Assembly: GCF_016785185.1 (NCBI RefSeq) | Contig: NZ_JAEKDY010000077.1 | Source: Heyndrickxia sporothermodurans | GTDB taxonomy: Bacteria > Bacillota > Bacilli > Bacillales > Bacillaceae_C | Reading direction: 5' to 3' (one strand) | DNA length: 16,627 nucleotides | Part shown: positions 6,703 through 15,190 of the stretch, piece after piece | Numbering within the stretch: the first letter of the stretch is position 1 | How the letters are laid out: each line of letters begins with the position of its first letter | Position numbers and translations under genes: made by a program | Notes under the pieces: generated by a model | Told to the model about the DNA's origin: nothing | Seen by the model: only the letters and a program-made list of their open reading frames with translations | Database searches by the model: none

Positions 6703-6716
6703 AGAAAACGTTTACA
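6703..6716. promoter_or_regulatory. cre-like CcpA site at the tct promoter
   Basis: AGAAAACGTTTACA matches the cre consensus TGWAANCGNTNWCA at 13 of 14 positions, differing only at the first base. It lies just downstream of the proposed -10 box and upstream of the ribosome site, a position where CcpA would repress. The citrate transporter promoter carries a similar site, which points to shared catabolite control. Confidence 0.65.
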
Positions 6717-6728
6717 AGGGGGATTTAT

Positions 6729-7757
6729 ATGTTAAAAATGAAAAAAATTTCAACACTTCTTTGTGCAGGAGCTTTAGCCTTAAGTTTAGGTGCCTGCAGT
6801 AGCGATGGTGCTTCAGGCACTGATAAGAAGAAGGAAAGTACAGGCTATCCGAAGAAAGCGATTTCGGTTGTGGCTCCTTCCGGTGCAGGTGGTGGATGGG
6901 ATTTAACTGCACGTTCATTCACAAAGGTATTAAGCGAGACGAAGCTTGTCGAAGTTCCGATGACAGTCGAGAATAAGCCTGGTGGCGGGGGAGCTGTCTT
7001 CATGGCAGAATACGCAACCCAACAGAAAAGTAATAACGATATGTTATTTGTGAATTCTCCTCCAATCATTATTAATAACCTGAAAAAAGAAGGAAATAGT
7101 CCTTATGGTTATAAAAATACAACGCCATTAGCACAATTGACGAAAGATTATGGAGCGATTGTTGTAAAAGCGGATTCAAAATTTAAAGATTTGAAATCCG
7201 TTCTAGAAGAAGTGAAGAAAAATCCTAGCAAACTTACTTTCGCCGGTGGATCAGCACTAGGATCAATGGATCACTTAGTTGCCATTCTTCCAGCTTTCAA
7301 ATACGGTGTCGATCCGACGAAAGTCAAATATGTTTCTTATGATGGGGGCGGGGAAGCAATCACTGCTCTGCTCGGTGGAAATGCTGATGTTATCGGAACA
7401 GATGCCTCAAGTGTGCAGGAATTTTTAAAGGCAGGTAAAGTTCGTGTATTAGCTATTACTGCTTCTGAACGATTAGAAGGAGAATTCAAAGATATTCCAA
7501 CAGCAAAAGAACAAGGAGTTGACGCAGAATTCACGATTTGGCGCGGTGTGTTTGGTCCGGAGAAAATGTCCGACGAAGCGAAATCATACTGGGAGAAAAC
7601 GATTGGCAAGTTAGTTGAAACGCCTGAATGGAAAAAAGAAGTCGAAACGCAAGGCTGGGAAATGGAATATAAAAATAGCGAAGAATTCAAGAAATTTTTA
7701 GATGAACAAGAAACACAAGTGCAACAACTATTAGAAGCATTAGGTATGCAAAAGTAA
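6729..7757 (+). CDS. tctC: TctC, lipoprotein solute-binding protein of a tripartite tricarboxylate transporter
   Basis: This 342-residue protein has a lipoprotein signal peptide: basic MLKMKK, a hydrophobic core and lipobox LGAC with the lipidated C23. The mature protein is a TctC-family (PF03401) binding protein. It shows VAPSGAGGGWDLTARSF near the start and, further on, VSYDGGGEAITALLGGNADV, the usual ligand-loop regions of the family. It would capture the substrate outside the membrane and hand it to TctA/TctB. The start at ATG 6729 follows GGGGGA; the ATG at 6738 is an alternative. It is the first gene of tctCBA. Tricarboxylate is the family name; TctC-type proteins bind many carboxylates, so citrate is supported mainly by the CitA-type sensor downstream. 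Confidence 0.94.
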   Translation: MLKMKKISTLLCAGALALSLGACSSDGASGTDKKKESTGYPKKAISVVAPSGAGGGWDLTARSFTKVLSETKLVEVPMTVENKPGGGGAVFMAEYATQQKSNNDMLFVNSPPIIINNLKKEGNSPYGYKNTTPLAQLTKDYGAIVVKADSKFKDLKSVLEEVKKNPSKLTFAGGSALGSMDHLVAILPAFKYGVDPTKVKYVSYDGGGEAITALLGGNADVIGTDASSVQEFLKAGKVRVLAITASERLEGEFKDIPTAKEQGVDAEFTIWRGVFGPEKMSDEAKSYWEKTIGKLVETPEWKKEVETQGWEMEYKNSEEFKKFLDEQETQVQQLLEALGMQK

Positions 7758-7780
7758 GTAGGAGAGGCTGACTTTTCATC

Positions 7781-7807
7781 GTGATCAGTTCCAAACTGAA
7801 TTGGTCA
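7781..7807 (+). other. Stem-loop between tctC and tctB
   Basis: TCAGT (7785-7789) and ACTGA (7795-7799) pair around TCCAA, and GTGA (7781-7784) pairs with TCAC (7804-7807) across a small bulge. No T-run follows. Hairpins after the binding-protein gene of transport operons often protect its mRNA or damp expression of the membrane subunits. That would give TctC excess over TctB and TctA here. Confidence 0.4.
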
Positions 7808-7851
7808 CGTTGAATAGCTTTAGTTTTATTCTTATAGGAGGGGGATTGTAA

Positions 7852-8304
7852 ATGAGCATTAAATTTGATCGTATTGCCGCTGTTGTCTTTCTAGCTGTAG
7901 GCGTCTTATTTATGATTGGTAGTAAACATCTTGCTAGTTCTTCGTATGGCAGTAAAGTGGGGCCAGATATATTTCCATTTATTCTCGGTATTATACTTTC
8001 CTTATTGAGTATTCGTTTATTTTATGAATCATTACGTACACAAGGACAAGGGAAGAAAGAAGTGCTGCAATATAAGCCATTTTTGATTATTTTCGCGGCA
8101 ACCCTTATTTACATATTAACGTTAGAAACGATTGGATATGTTATTACAACATTCTTATTTCTTTTTATTTGTTTTCAGACGATGGAACGAAAGAAATGGA
8201 TTACCTCTATTATTATTTCGGCAGGATTTTCCGGGGCTGTCTATTATCTTTTCGTAGGTCTTTTAAAAGGAACACTTCCTGGGTGGCCGATTTGGTTTTC
8301 GTAG
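7852..8304 (+). CDS. tctB: TctB, small membrane subunit of the tripartite tricarboxylate transporter
   Basis: This encodes 150 residues with four hydrophobic segments (about 8-24, 40-57, 76-93 and 96-137 as a split pair), the normal size and layout of TctB (PF07331). Family features visible are the GPDIFPFILGIILSLLS stretch after the first segment and a C-terminal GLLKGTLPGWP. The ribosome site AGGAGGGGG precedes ATG 7852. The gap to tctA is 18 bp. TctB is the small, poorly conserved partner that forms the membrane complex with TctA, and its exact role in transport is not well defined. Confidence 0.92.
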   Translation: MSIKFDRIAAVVFLAVGVLFMIGSKHLASSSYGSKVGPDIFPFILGIILSLLSIRLFYESLRTQGQGKKEVLQYKPFLIIFAATLIYILTLETIGYVITTFLFLFICFQTMERKKWITSIIISAGFSGAVYYLFVGLLKGTLPGWPIWFS

Positions 8305-8322
8305 GAAAGGAGGAGCTGTAAG

Positions 8323-9849
8323 ATGAGCACATTTGAATATTTATTGCACGGATTTGAAACGGCATTGACTTGGTATAATATTTTATTTGCGTTTGTAGGT
8401 GTATTAATTGGCACAGCTGTAGGAGTGCTTCCGGGAATTGGTCCTATGAGTGGTGTTGCATTATTAATCCCGGTTACCGCATCGATTACTGGCGGGCTTC
8501 CTCCGGAGACTGCTGCAACAAGTGCGATCATCCTCCTTGCAGGTGTGTATTATGGTGCGATGTATGGAGGTTCAACGACATCGATCCTAATAAATACCCC
8601 TGGTGAATCTTCTTCGGTAGTGACAACATTGGATGGCTATCAAATGGCAAAGAAGGGAAGAGCGGGAAGCGCCTTGTCTATAGCGGCGATTGGATCATTT
8701 GTAGGTGGTGTTGTCACAATCATTGCCTTGATAGCATTAGCCCAGCCATTATCCAATATAGCTCTTAAATTTGGACCTGCTGAATATTTTTCGCTTATGC
8801 TGTTAGGACTTGCTGCTGTAAGTGGACTAGCGGGAAAATCAGTAACTAAAGCGTTAATCATGACGGTTTGCGGATTACTACTTGGAACCATTGGGATAGA
8901 TAACGTATCCGGGATTGCCCGTTTTACATTTGATATACCTTGGCTTTACCAAGGAATTGAATTCTTGACAATTGCAGTTGGTTTGTTTGCCCTCGGTGAA
9001 GTTTTCAAGACCATCTTGGAAAAAGAAGAAGAGGATGGAAATATTGCGAAAATTAATAATATGCTTCCAACAAAAGAAGAAATGAAGGAATCGGCGGGGC
9101 CAATCGCTCGTGGCTCAATATTAGGCTTCTTCGTTGGGATCTTGCCAGGTGCAGGTGCGACATTAGCTTCCTTTTTTTCTTATCTATTGGAAAAAAGAAT
9201 TTCAAAAAATCCTGAGAAATTCGGGACCGGAACGATTGCTGGAGTAGCGGCTCCTGAAACCGCTAATAATGCAGCTTCAGGTGGTGCGATGATTCCTTTA
9301 TTAACATTAGGAATACCAGGATCGGGCACTACGGCCATATTAATGGGAGCATTAATGATGTATAATGTCCAGCCGGGCCCATTATTGTTTGATGATCATC
9401 CACAAGTAGCGTGGGGATTGATTGCAAGTATGTTTATAGGAAACTTTATGCTGCTCATTCTAAATCTACCACTTGTTAAAGTATTTGCTAAAATTATTCA
9501 AACACCTAAACAGTTTTTAATCCCGATGATTATTGCTATTTCCATTTTTGGGGTTTATGCCGTACAGGTTTCAACCAATGATTTACTATTATTACTAGGG
9601 TGTGGGGTTTTTGGCTATTTCCTTAACAAGAATGATTATCCTATCGCTCCCCTAGTATTAGGGCTTATATTAGGACCGATGATTGAGAACAATTTGCGAA
9701 GAGCCTTAACTATTTCAAATGGTGATTATGGGGTATTCTTCACTCGCCCAATCTCCCTTGCGTTTTTAATTGTGACAGTCCTTTGGTTAACCATCCCAGT
9801 ATTGTTAAAAGCAAGAGGCAAGAAAGTGGTTATTAATGTAGAAGGGTAA
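8323..9849 (+). CDS. tctA: TctA, large membrane subunit of the tripartite tricarboxylate transporter
   Basis: This is a full-length TctA (508 residues, PF01970), the permease subunit that carries the substrate through the membrane using an ion gradient. The family's repeated signatures are all present: GVLPGIGP (34-41), YGGSTTSILINTPGE (81-95), ILPGAGATLASFFSY (273-287) and PETANNAASGGAMIPLLTLG, then IPGSGTTAI (311-339). Around a dozen hydrophobic segments fill the rest. The ribosome site AAGGAGGAG precedes ATG 8323. A strong terminator 22 bp after the stop ends the tctCBA transcript, so the regulatory pair downstream is a separate unit. Confidence 0.96.
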   Translation: MSTFEYLLHGFETALTWYNILFAFVGVLIGTAVGVLPGIGPMSGVALLIPVTASITGGLPPETAATSAIILLAGVYYGAMYGGSTTSILINTPGESSSVVTTLDGYQMAKKGRAGSALSIAAIGSFVGGVVTIIALIALAQPLSNIALKFGPAEYFSLMLLGLAAVSGLAGKSVTKALIMTVCGLLLGTIGIDNVSGIARFTFDIPWLYQGIEFLTIAVGLFALGEVFKTILEKEEEDGNIAKINNMLPTKEEMKESAGPIARGSILGFFVGILPGAGATLASFFSYLLEKRISKNPEKFGTGTIAGVAAPETANNAASGGAMIPLLTLGIPGSGTTAILMGALMMYNVQPGPLLFDDHPQVAWGLIASMFIGNFMLLILNLPLVKVFAKIIQTPKQFLIPMIIAISIFGVYAVQVSTNDLLLLLGCGVFGYFLNKNDYPIAPLVLGLILGPMIENNLRRALTISNGDYGVFFTRPISLAFLIVTVLWLTIPVLLKARGKKVVINVEG

Positions 9850-9871
9850 GAATCAATAAGTGTAATAGATG

Positions 9872-9900
9872 AAAAACTCCTTTTTTGAGGAGTTTTTTTT
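9872..9900 (+). terminator. Terminator of the tctCBA operon
   Basis: AAAAACTCC (9872-9880) pairs with GGAGTTTTT (9889-9897) around an 8-nt loop, and the T-run continues to 9900. Confidence 0.9.
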
Positions 9901-9933
9901 GTAAAAATAGTATAATTATTAAGAATTTTATAA

Positions 9934-9980
9934 AATGTAACAATTCAAACAAAGTTCATTTCGATTTGTTAAGTTACATT
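9934..9980. promoter_or_regulatory. Interrupted inverted repeat upstream of the sensor kinase gene
   Basis: AATGTAAC (9934-9941) and GTTACATT (9973-9980) are perfect 8-bp arms, with an inner pair AACAAA (9948-9953)/TTTGTT (9965-9970). The structure fills the space between the tct terminator and the ribosome site, and no gene fits there. It may be an operator for autoregulation or a leader hairpin. A TATAAT at 9911-9916 is a possible -10 box. Confidence 0.35.
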
Positions 9981-10003
9981 GCTTTTACAGCAGAGGTGAT
10001 TGG

Positions 10004-11590
10004 ATGCGATTACATACGAAATTAATGCTTGGATTAAGTTTTCTCATTATGTTAATGGGGGGAATTTTTGAATTTACTTATAAAAATATAATGGAGTCCA
10101 ATTTAAAGCATGAAAAGGGAAAAAATGCTTTAGCTGTAGCACAATCCATTTCTAATATGCCAAATATTCAAGAAGCCTTTTATACGAAAGATCCGGCTAG
10201 TATTATCCAACCTATTGCGGAGAAGATTCGAAAACAGGTGGGCGCAGAATTCATCGTAATTGGCAATCGAAATGAAATTCGTTATTCCCATCCAAATCCA
10301 AACCGAATTGGACATAGGATGGTGGGCGGTGACAATGAAGCGGCTTTTAAAGGAAAATCAGCCATATCAGAATCAACCGGAACACTAGGTCCGTCCTTGA
10401 GGGGGAAGGCGCCTATCTTCTATCAAGGAAAAGTGATTGGCGTCGTTTCTGTCGGTTATCTTCAAACCGATATTGCTGAGGAAGTTTCTAAAGTTCAAAA
10501 AAGGATTTTCATGACGACAATAGGGATTTTGCTAGGCGGTTTACTGATTTCTCTCCTAATATCTTTACATATCAAAAAGGCGATCTTTGGACTTGAGCCG
10601 GAGGAAATTGCTTGGATGTATCAGGAGAAGCATGCTATTTTGGAATCCATTCATGAAGGGATTATTGCCGTAGATACGAAAGGTCTAATAACGGTTGTAA
10701 ATGAAACGGCTCACAAAATTCTTCACGTACCGAATGATATTCTTCTTAGAGGGAAACGGATTGATGACGTTCTCGAAAATACACGGCTACTAGATGTCGT
10801 AAAGACCGGACAAGCTGAATATGATCGAGAATTTATGATTCTAGGAGAAGTCTATTTAGCTAATCGAATTCCAATTTTTGATAAACGAGGAGTAGTGATT
10901 GGGGCAGTGGCCAGCCTTAGGAACAAAAATGATCTGTCTTACCTGCTTCAGGAACTTTCACATGTAAAAGCTTATGCGGAAGGGTTACGGGCCCAGACGC
11001 ATGAATATTCGAACAGACTTTATACGTTACTTGGTCTCATTCAACTAGGATCATACAAGGAAGCAATTGATTTTATTTCCAAAGAGGTGGATGTCGCACA
11101 AGGAATTATTCACTTTCTCATGAAAGAGATTCCTGACCCAATATTAGCTGGTTTCATTCTTGGCAAAGTCAGTTTGGCGAGTGAGCTGAAAATAGATTTC
11201 TCAATTGATCGCGATAGTAGCTTCATCGATGTCCCCGCGGAAATAAGTCGGGATTCATTGGTAACGATTATTGGCAACCTGATCAATAATGCATTTGATG
11301 CGGTTAGGGAAAATGGAAAAGAAGAGAAAAAAGTAGCGCTCTTTTTAACCGATCTCGGAAAAGAGCTAATTATAGAGGTTGAAGATAATGGAAATGGAAT
11401 CGCGAAGGACGAAGCGAAAAGAATTTTCCAGGAAGGATATACGACAAAGAATAAGAATACGAATGCGGGGATTGGCTTGTGTCTCGTTCAAAAAGAGATC
11501 CATGCTCTTGGGGGAACGATAACCTTTTCAACGAATGAAGGAGAGGGCACGGTATTCACGGTAGCTATACCAAAAAATGGGGGGATTTAG
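10004..11590 (+). CDS. CitA/DcuS-family sensor histidine kinase (CitS-like), intact
   Basis: This 528-residue kinase has every expected part: a membrane segment at about 7-25, an extracytoplasmic sensor at 26-165, a second membrane segment at about 168-188, PAS at about 205-305, dimerisation helix with H333 (RAQTHEYSNRL), N-box NLINN (425-429), G1 DNGNGI (461-466) and G2 GIGLCL (489-494). The sensor keeps R93/H96 (RYSH) and R133/K135 (SLRGK), at the spacing of the Arg, His, Arg and Lys that hold citrate in Klebsiella CitA. It should detect external citrate or a similar carboxylate and phosphorylate the regulator encoded next. ATG 10004 follows AGAGGTGA. Its sensor is closely similar to that of the truncated fusion at 2717-4114, so the two are paralogues. 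It probably controls tctCBA just upstream. Confidence 0.95.
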   Translation: MRLHTKLMLGLSFLIMLMGGIFEFTYKNIMESNLKHEKGKNALAVAQSISNMPNIQEAFYTKDPASIIQPIAEKIRKQVGAEFIVIGNRNEIRYSHPNPNRIGHRMVGGDNEAAFKGKSAISESTGTLGPSLRGKAPIFYQGKVIGVVSVGYLQTDIAEEVSKVQKRIFMTTIGILLGGLLISLLISLHIKKAIFGLEPEEIAWMYQEKHAILESIHEGIIAVDTKGLITVVNETAHKILHVPNDILLRGKRIDDVLENTRLLDVVKTGQAEYDREFMILGEVYLANRIPIFDKRGVVIGAVASLRNKNDLSYLLQELSHVKAYAEGLRAQTHEYSNRLYTLLGLIQLGSYKEAIDFISKEVDVAQGIIHFLMKEIPDPILAGFILGKVSLASELKIDFSIDRDSSFIDVPAEISRDSLVTIIGNLINNAFDAVRENGKEEKKVALFLTDLGKELIIEVEDNGNGIAKDEAKRIFQEGYTTKNKNTNAGIGLCLVQKEIHALGGTITFSTNEGEGTVFTVAIPKNGGI

Positions 11591-11591
11591 T

Positions 11592-12299
11592 TTGATTGGC
11601 AATAGAACGATCGAGGTACTTATTATTGAGGATGACTTAAGGGTCGCTGAAATACAAAAGCGATTCATTGAACAAATAGAGGGATTCCAAACAGTGGGGA
11701 TTGCCGCGAGTTATTTAGAAGCGAAAAGCTATATTGATATTTTGCAACCTGACCTTCTGTTATTAGATGTTCACTTCCCGGATATGGATGGTCTCGCATT
11801 ATTGAAAGAAGCCAAACAACAGCGTAAACAGATGGGCGTGATTATGATTACGGCAGCGAAGGAAATTGATAAAGTGCAAGAAGCTATTAGCATAGGTGTC
11901 TTTGATTATATTATTAAGCCTGTTGTATTTGAAAGATTTAAACAGGCATTAATTCAATATCGAGATTTTCAATGCAAGCTAGAGACATTAGGTATGGATT
12001 ATCCACATATTACACAGGAACAGATCGATCAGCTTTTGCAAAAGGAAAAAAATCGTCTTCCGAAGGATAAATCTCAGCTGCCGAAAGGAATTGATCCACT
12101 AACCTTAATAAAGGTGTTAGAAGTTCTCAAAACAGCTTCGGTTGGAGTAACGGCAGAGTTTGTTGCCCAAGAAATGGGTGTGAGCAGAACAACAGCTAGG
12201 CGCTATCTGGAACATCTTGTGTCGGGGGAAAAAATTGAAGCTGATTTAGCATATGGGACGGTAGGGAGACCAGAAAGAGTGTACTTGGTTAAAAAATAA
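11592..12299 (+). CDS. CitT/DctR-type response regulator
   Basis: The receiver domain shows the acidic pair E13/D14/D15, phospho-acceptor D59 (LLLLDVHFPD), T87 and K109, numbered from the TTG start. A linker follows, then a C-terminal winged helix (VTAEFVAQEMGVSRTTARRY, then LEHL and GTVGRPERVY) typical of regulators paired with CitA/DcuS sensors. TTG 11592 is preferred because GGGGGGA lies 7 nt before it and it follows the kinase stop codon by 1 bp. The ATG at 11577 overlaps the kinase gene and lacks a ribosome site; using it gives 240 residues instead of 235. The kinase and regulator are thus translationally linked. Likely targets are tctCBA and possibly citM. Confidence 0.94.
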   Translation: MIGNRTIEVLIIEDDLRVAEIQKRFIEQIEGFQTVGIAASYLEAKSYIDILQPDLLLLDVHFPDMDGLALLKEAKQQRKQMGVIMITAAKEIDKVQEAISIGVFDYIIKPVVFERFKQALIQYRDFQCKLETLGMDYPHITQEQIDQLLQKEKNRLPKDKSQLPKGIDPLTLIKVLEVLKTASVGVTAEFVAQEMGVSRTTARRYLEHLVSGEKIEADLAYGTVGRPERVYLVKK

Positions 12300-12411
12300 T
12301 CGTCCATGGACAATGTGATTATATTTCAGCATACAGGTCAATACTAGATGTTCCTATTAAATTCTACTATGTAAATAGGCCTGTATATAGGCAATCCAAA
12401 AGAACCATTTT

Positions 12412-12455
12412 AGAGGATAAATCTAAAAATAGAGGTAAAAATTTTATCGCTTTCA
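12412..12455 (+). promoter_or_regulatory. Weak regulatory signals upstream of the carboxypeptidase gene
   Basis: AGAGGATAA at 12412-12420 matches the sigma-H -35 consensus RNAGGAWWW, but no matching -10 (GAAT core) follows at the right distance. TGAAAGCGATAAAA, on the minus strand at 12442-12455, matches cre at 13 of 14 positions. Both could be chance in AT-rich DNA. The sigma-H hint is noted because B. subtilis dacC is transcribed by sigma-H. Confidence 0.2.
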
Positions 12456-12501
12456 TACTATTTTAATAGCTAGAAAAAGAGATAATAAAGGGGGAAACTG
12501 G

Positions 12502-14004
12502 ATGGGGAAAAGATTTATAAAACAATGGTTACTTGTCTTAGCAGTATTTATGGTAGCAATTATTCCTTATGTAAATAAGGAAACAACAACCTATGTAAAT
12601 GCATCGGACGAGTATGCTGAATTAGGTCACCAAATAAACGTAATTTTAAATGATAAGAAATTAGATGGTTCAGTAACCGGTGTAAGTCTTCGCTCAGCAG
12701 ATAGCGGGGAAATTTTATATGAGCATTTCGGAGATGTACGATTGCGACCCGCTTCCAACATGAAGTTATTAACAGCCGCTGCAGCTTTAGAAACACTTGG
12801 GGGAAATTATCGATTTACAACAGAGGTATTGACGGATGGGAATGTTAAAGGCAAGGTCCTTCAAGGGAATCTCTACTTAAAAGGAAAAGGAGATCCGACA
12901 CTTCTGAAAGAAGATTTAGACCGATTAGCCGATCAGTTGAAAAAGCAAGGAATTGGAAAAATTCATGGAGATTTAATCGGTGACGACACATGGTATGATA
13001 ATGTCCGCTTATCACAAGATTTGACATGGACAGACGAAACGGAATATTATGGATCGCAGGTTTCCGCACTTACTGTATCACCAAATACAGACTATGATAC
13101 TGGTACTGTTATAGTAGAAGTCACCCCTTCTTCAAAAGTTGGAAAACCTGCTAAATGGACTGCGACACCGGAAACCGACTATGTAAAAATTATTAACAAA
13201 GCGGTAACTGTTGAAAAGGATGGCAAGAAAAATATTACGATTCAACGGGAACATGGAAAAAATACAATTGTAATTGATGGAACAATTCCTGTTGGTGCAA
13301 GTGCAGCTAAGGAATGGATGGCTGTTTGGGAACCTTCAGAATATGCATTGTCACTGTTTAAACACTCTTTAAAAGAAAAGGGAATTCAATTCATCGGGAA
13401 AAATGATATGAAGCTTGGCAAAACACCTAAAAATGGTCAACTACTAGCCGAAAAAAAATCAATGCCATTAAAGGATGTACTCATTCCTTTCATGAAACTA
13501 AGCAATAATGGACATGCAGAAATGTTAGCAAAGGAAATGGGTCAGGTTATTTATGGGGAAGGAAGCTGGGATAAAGGATTGAAAGTGATTAGAGATACCG
13601 CTGCCTCACTGGGTGTGAATACACAAACATTGATGCTTAGGGATGCATCAGGGATGTCACATGTTGCGATGATTCCAGCAAATGAAATATCCCAACTTTT
13701 ATTTGCGATACAATCAAAAAGCTGGTATCCATCTTACCTAGCTTCCTTGCCTGTTGCTGGAGATGATGACCGATTTGTCGGTGGCACGTTAAGAAATCGG
13801 ATGAAAGAACCTCCGACAAAAGGAAATGTCATTGCAAAAACCGGTTCCTTGACCACTGTGAGCACATTATCCGGATATGTAACAACGAAAAGTGGCGAAC
13901 GAATCATCTTTTCTATTTTAAATAATAATTATGTATCTTCCGGCATTACAGAAATTCAAGATAAAATTGCAAAAGCAATTGCCAGTTATGATACAAAAAA
14001 ATAA
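12502..14004 (+). CDS. dacC: D-alanyl-D-alanine carboxypeptidase/endopeptidase, PBP4 type (S13 family)
   Basis: This 500-residue class C penicillin-binding protein trims D-Ala from, and may cut cross-links in, peptidoglycan outside the cell. A signal peptide spans about 1-34, with VNA before the likely cleavage. All three active-site motifs are in place: S85-N-M-K88 (the acylated serine), S334-N-N and K446-T-G. Between the first two lies the long insert (about 110-290) that marks the S13/PBP4 family and sets it apart from the S11 enzymes. Length matches B. subtilis DacC (about 490). ATG 12502 follows a GGGGG site. It has no clear link with the citrate genes and is probably its own transcript, ending at the shared terminator at 14014-14045. 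DacC-type enzymes in Bacillus are expressed in stationary phase. Confidence 0.95.
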   Translation: MGKRFIKQWLLVLAVFMVAIIPYVNKETTTYVNASDEYAELGHQINVILNDKKLDGSVTGVSLRSADSGEILYEHFGDVRLRPASNMKLLTAAAALETLGGNYRFTTEVLTDGNVKGKVLQGNLYLKGKGDPTLLKEDLDRLADQLKKQGIGKIHGDLIGDDTWYDNVRLSQDLTWTDETEYYGSQVSALTVSPNTDYDTGTVIVEVTPSSKVGKPAKWTATPETDYVKIINKAVTVEKDGKKNITIQREHGKNTIVIDGTIPVGASAAKEWMAVWEPSEYALSLFKHSLKEKGIQFIGKNDMKLGKTPKNGQLLAEKKSMPLKDVLIPFMKLSNNGHAEMLAKEMGQVIYGEGSWDKGLKVIRDTAASLGVNTQTLMLRDASGMSHVAMIPANEISQLLFAIQSKSWYPSYLASLPVAGDDDRFVGGTLRNRMKEPPTKGNVIAKTGSLTTVSTLSGYVTTKSGERIIFSILNNNYVSSGITEIQDKIAKAIASYDTKK

Positions 14005-14013
14005 TAGAATAGG

Positions 14014-14045
14014 AAAAAGAGCTCATTCATATCGAGCTCTTTTTT
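14014..14045. terminator. Bidirectional terminator between convergent genes
   Basis: AAAAAGAGCTC (14014-14024) and GAGCTCTTTTT (14034-14044) form an 11-bp perfect stem around a 9-nt loop. The A-run and T-run flank it symmetrically, so it can end both the carboxypeptidase transcript (+) and the germination operon transcript (-). Confidence 0.92.
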
Positions 14046-14048
14046 CTG

Positions 14049-15167
14049 TTACCCGGATACATTATGTTTCTTTTTATTTTGAATGAAATGTTTAAGAAAG
14101 GCTACCATGAGTAGCATTATCGGAATGATGACCTGGAATGGTATATGTAAATAGATAGGTACAATAACTAATCCTTCTTTCATATGTTCAGCAAAACTGC
14201 TAGCGATCGACATTGACAAAATTAGGATGATGAGCCCGATTGGAAAGACGAGCTTTTTATGATTTTTCAACTTAAATAAGTCTGCCGTTCCAATCAGACC
14301 GACATAGAAGAAGACACTTATTTTGAAAAATCCCCCGATAATGGCAGCAAGCATGAAAAAAACATCAAGACGCTCTAAGAAGCTTGCTACTTCAATTCGT
14401 TGAATGGTTGTTAAAAGTGGGAAAGGGGAACGAGAAACGAGATTTATCCCATTAACTGCTATATTAACCGCCATTGTTAGGGCTAGATTTATCCCACTTA
14501 AAATGATTGCTGAAAAACCAACAATCTTTGCTTTAGATGGTGTATTTAAATAGGGAAGAATCATAGTAAAGGCAATCATTTCACCAAATGGGACGTAAAC
14601 GGTTTGTTTAAATGCAACGTCAAGTATTCTTACTATCCCCTCTTCAAGGATGGGTTTCAACTGGTTAAGATCGATTAAGCCGGAAATGATGACAAGTAAA
14701 AAACCGGTAATGGCTAAAAAATAGAGAAAAGCAAAAAGTAATTCCCCTGTTCTCGCTAGCACTTCAATCCCTTTATGGACAGCGTACATAATCGCTAAAA
14801 TCATGATCGTATTTATTATAAAAAGTGGTGAATTCGGATAGGCAAAGGTTAATAATAATTCACCAAAATCTCGAAGTACCCTTGACGAAAGATAGAGGAA
14901 ATATAATATATAAAGAAAAGCAACGAGCTTACCAAAAAAGGAACCAATGATTTCTTGGGCATAGGATGTAAGTGGTTTGCCTGGGTAAAATTGATATAGT
15001 CGATAGTAGATGTAATACAAAAATAATCCCCCAAGCATACCGATTAGAATTGAAAGCCATGCATCCTGCTTCGCATCTGTTCCTAAGGAAATAACAAGTG
15101 CACTTCCATGTTCAAATAAAACGTATAAAACAAATAATTGTATCGGTGTTATTTTTACTTTTTCCAT
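14049..15167 (-). CDS. Spore germination receptor B subunit (GerAB/GerKB family permease)
   Basis: This is a 372-residue membrane protein of the endospore germination permease family (PF03845, related to amino-acid transporters), with about ten hydrophobic segments. The N-terminus EKVKITPIQLFVLYVLFEHG, the FYPGKPLTSYAQEIIG stretch and VPFGEMIAFTMILPYL are typical. In germinant receptors this subunit sits in the spore inner membrane and binds or helps recognise the nutrient germinant. ATG 15167 is preferred, with GGGTGA just upstream; GTG 15176 is an in-frame alternative that adds three residues. It follows the C-subunit gene by 23 bp, so the order is C then B, as in the B. subtilis gerK operon (A-C-B). 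The germinant cannot be predicted. Confidence 0.93.
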   Translation of the reverse strand: MEKVKITPIQLFVLYVLFEHGSALVISLGTDAKQDAWLSILIGMLGGLFLYYIYYRLYQFYPGKPLTSYAQEIIGSFFGKLVAFLYILYFLYLSSRVLRDFGELLLTFAYPNSPLFIINTIMILAIMYAVHKGIEVLARTGELLFAFLYFLAITGFLLVIISGLIDLNQLKPILEEGIVRILDVAFKQTVYVPFGEMIAFTMILPYLNTPSKAKIVGFSAIILSGINLALTMAVNIAVNGINLVSRSPFPLLTTIQRIEVASFLERLDVFFMLAAIIGGFFKISVFFYVGLIGTADLFKLKNHKKLVFPIGLIILILSMSIASSFAEHMKEGLVIVPIYLHIPFQVIIPIMLLMVAFLKHFIQNKKKHNVSG

Positions 15168-15190
15168 GAAAATCACCCATTCCCATTATG

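Larger units (their letters stand above)
6408..6728 (+). promoter_or_regulatory. Intergenic region: terminator, then regulatory region of tctCBA
   Basis: After the terminator at 6433-6466 about 260 bp hold no gene. A -10-like TATAAA lies at 6693-6698, but the sequence 17 bp upstream (ATCAAA) is a poor -35, so activation by a regulator is likely. A 6-bp inverted repeat, TAGGTT/AACCTA (6528-6557), is a possible upstream site. The 9-mer TCAAACAAA (6671-6679) recurs at 9945-9953, in front of the sensor kinase gene. Confidence 0.4.

Noticed and set aside
12302..12311. GTCCATGGAC palindrome as terminator of the response regulator gene
   Set aside because: Ten bases with no loop and no T-run after it; it cannot be supported as a terminator.
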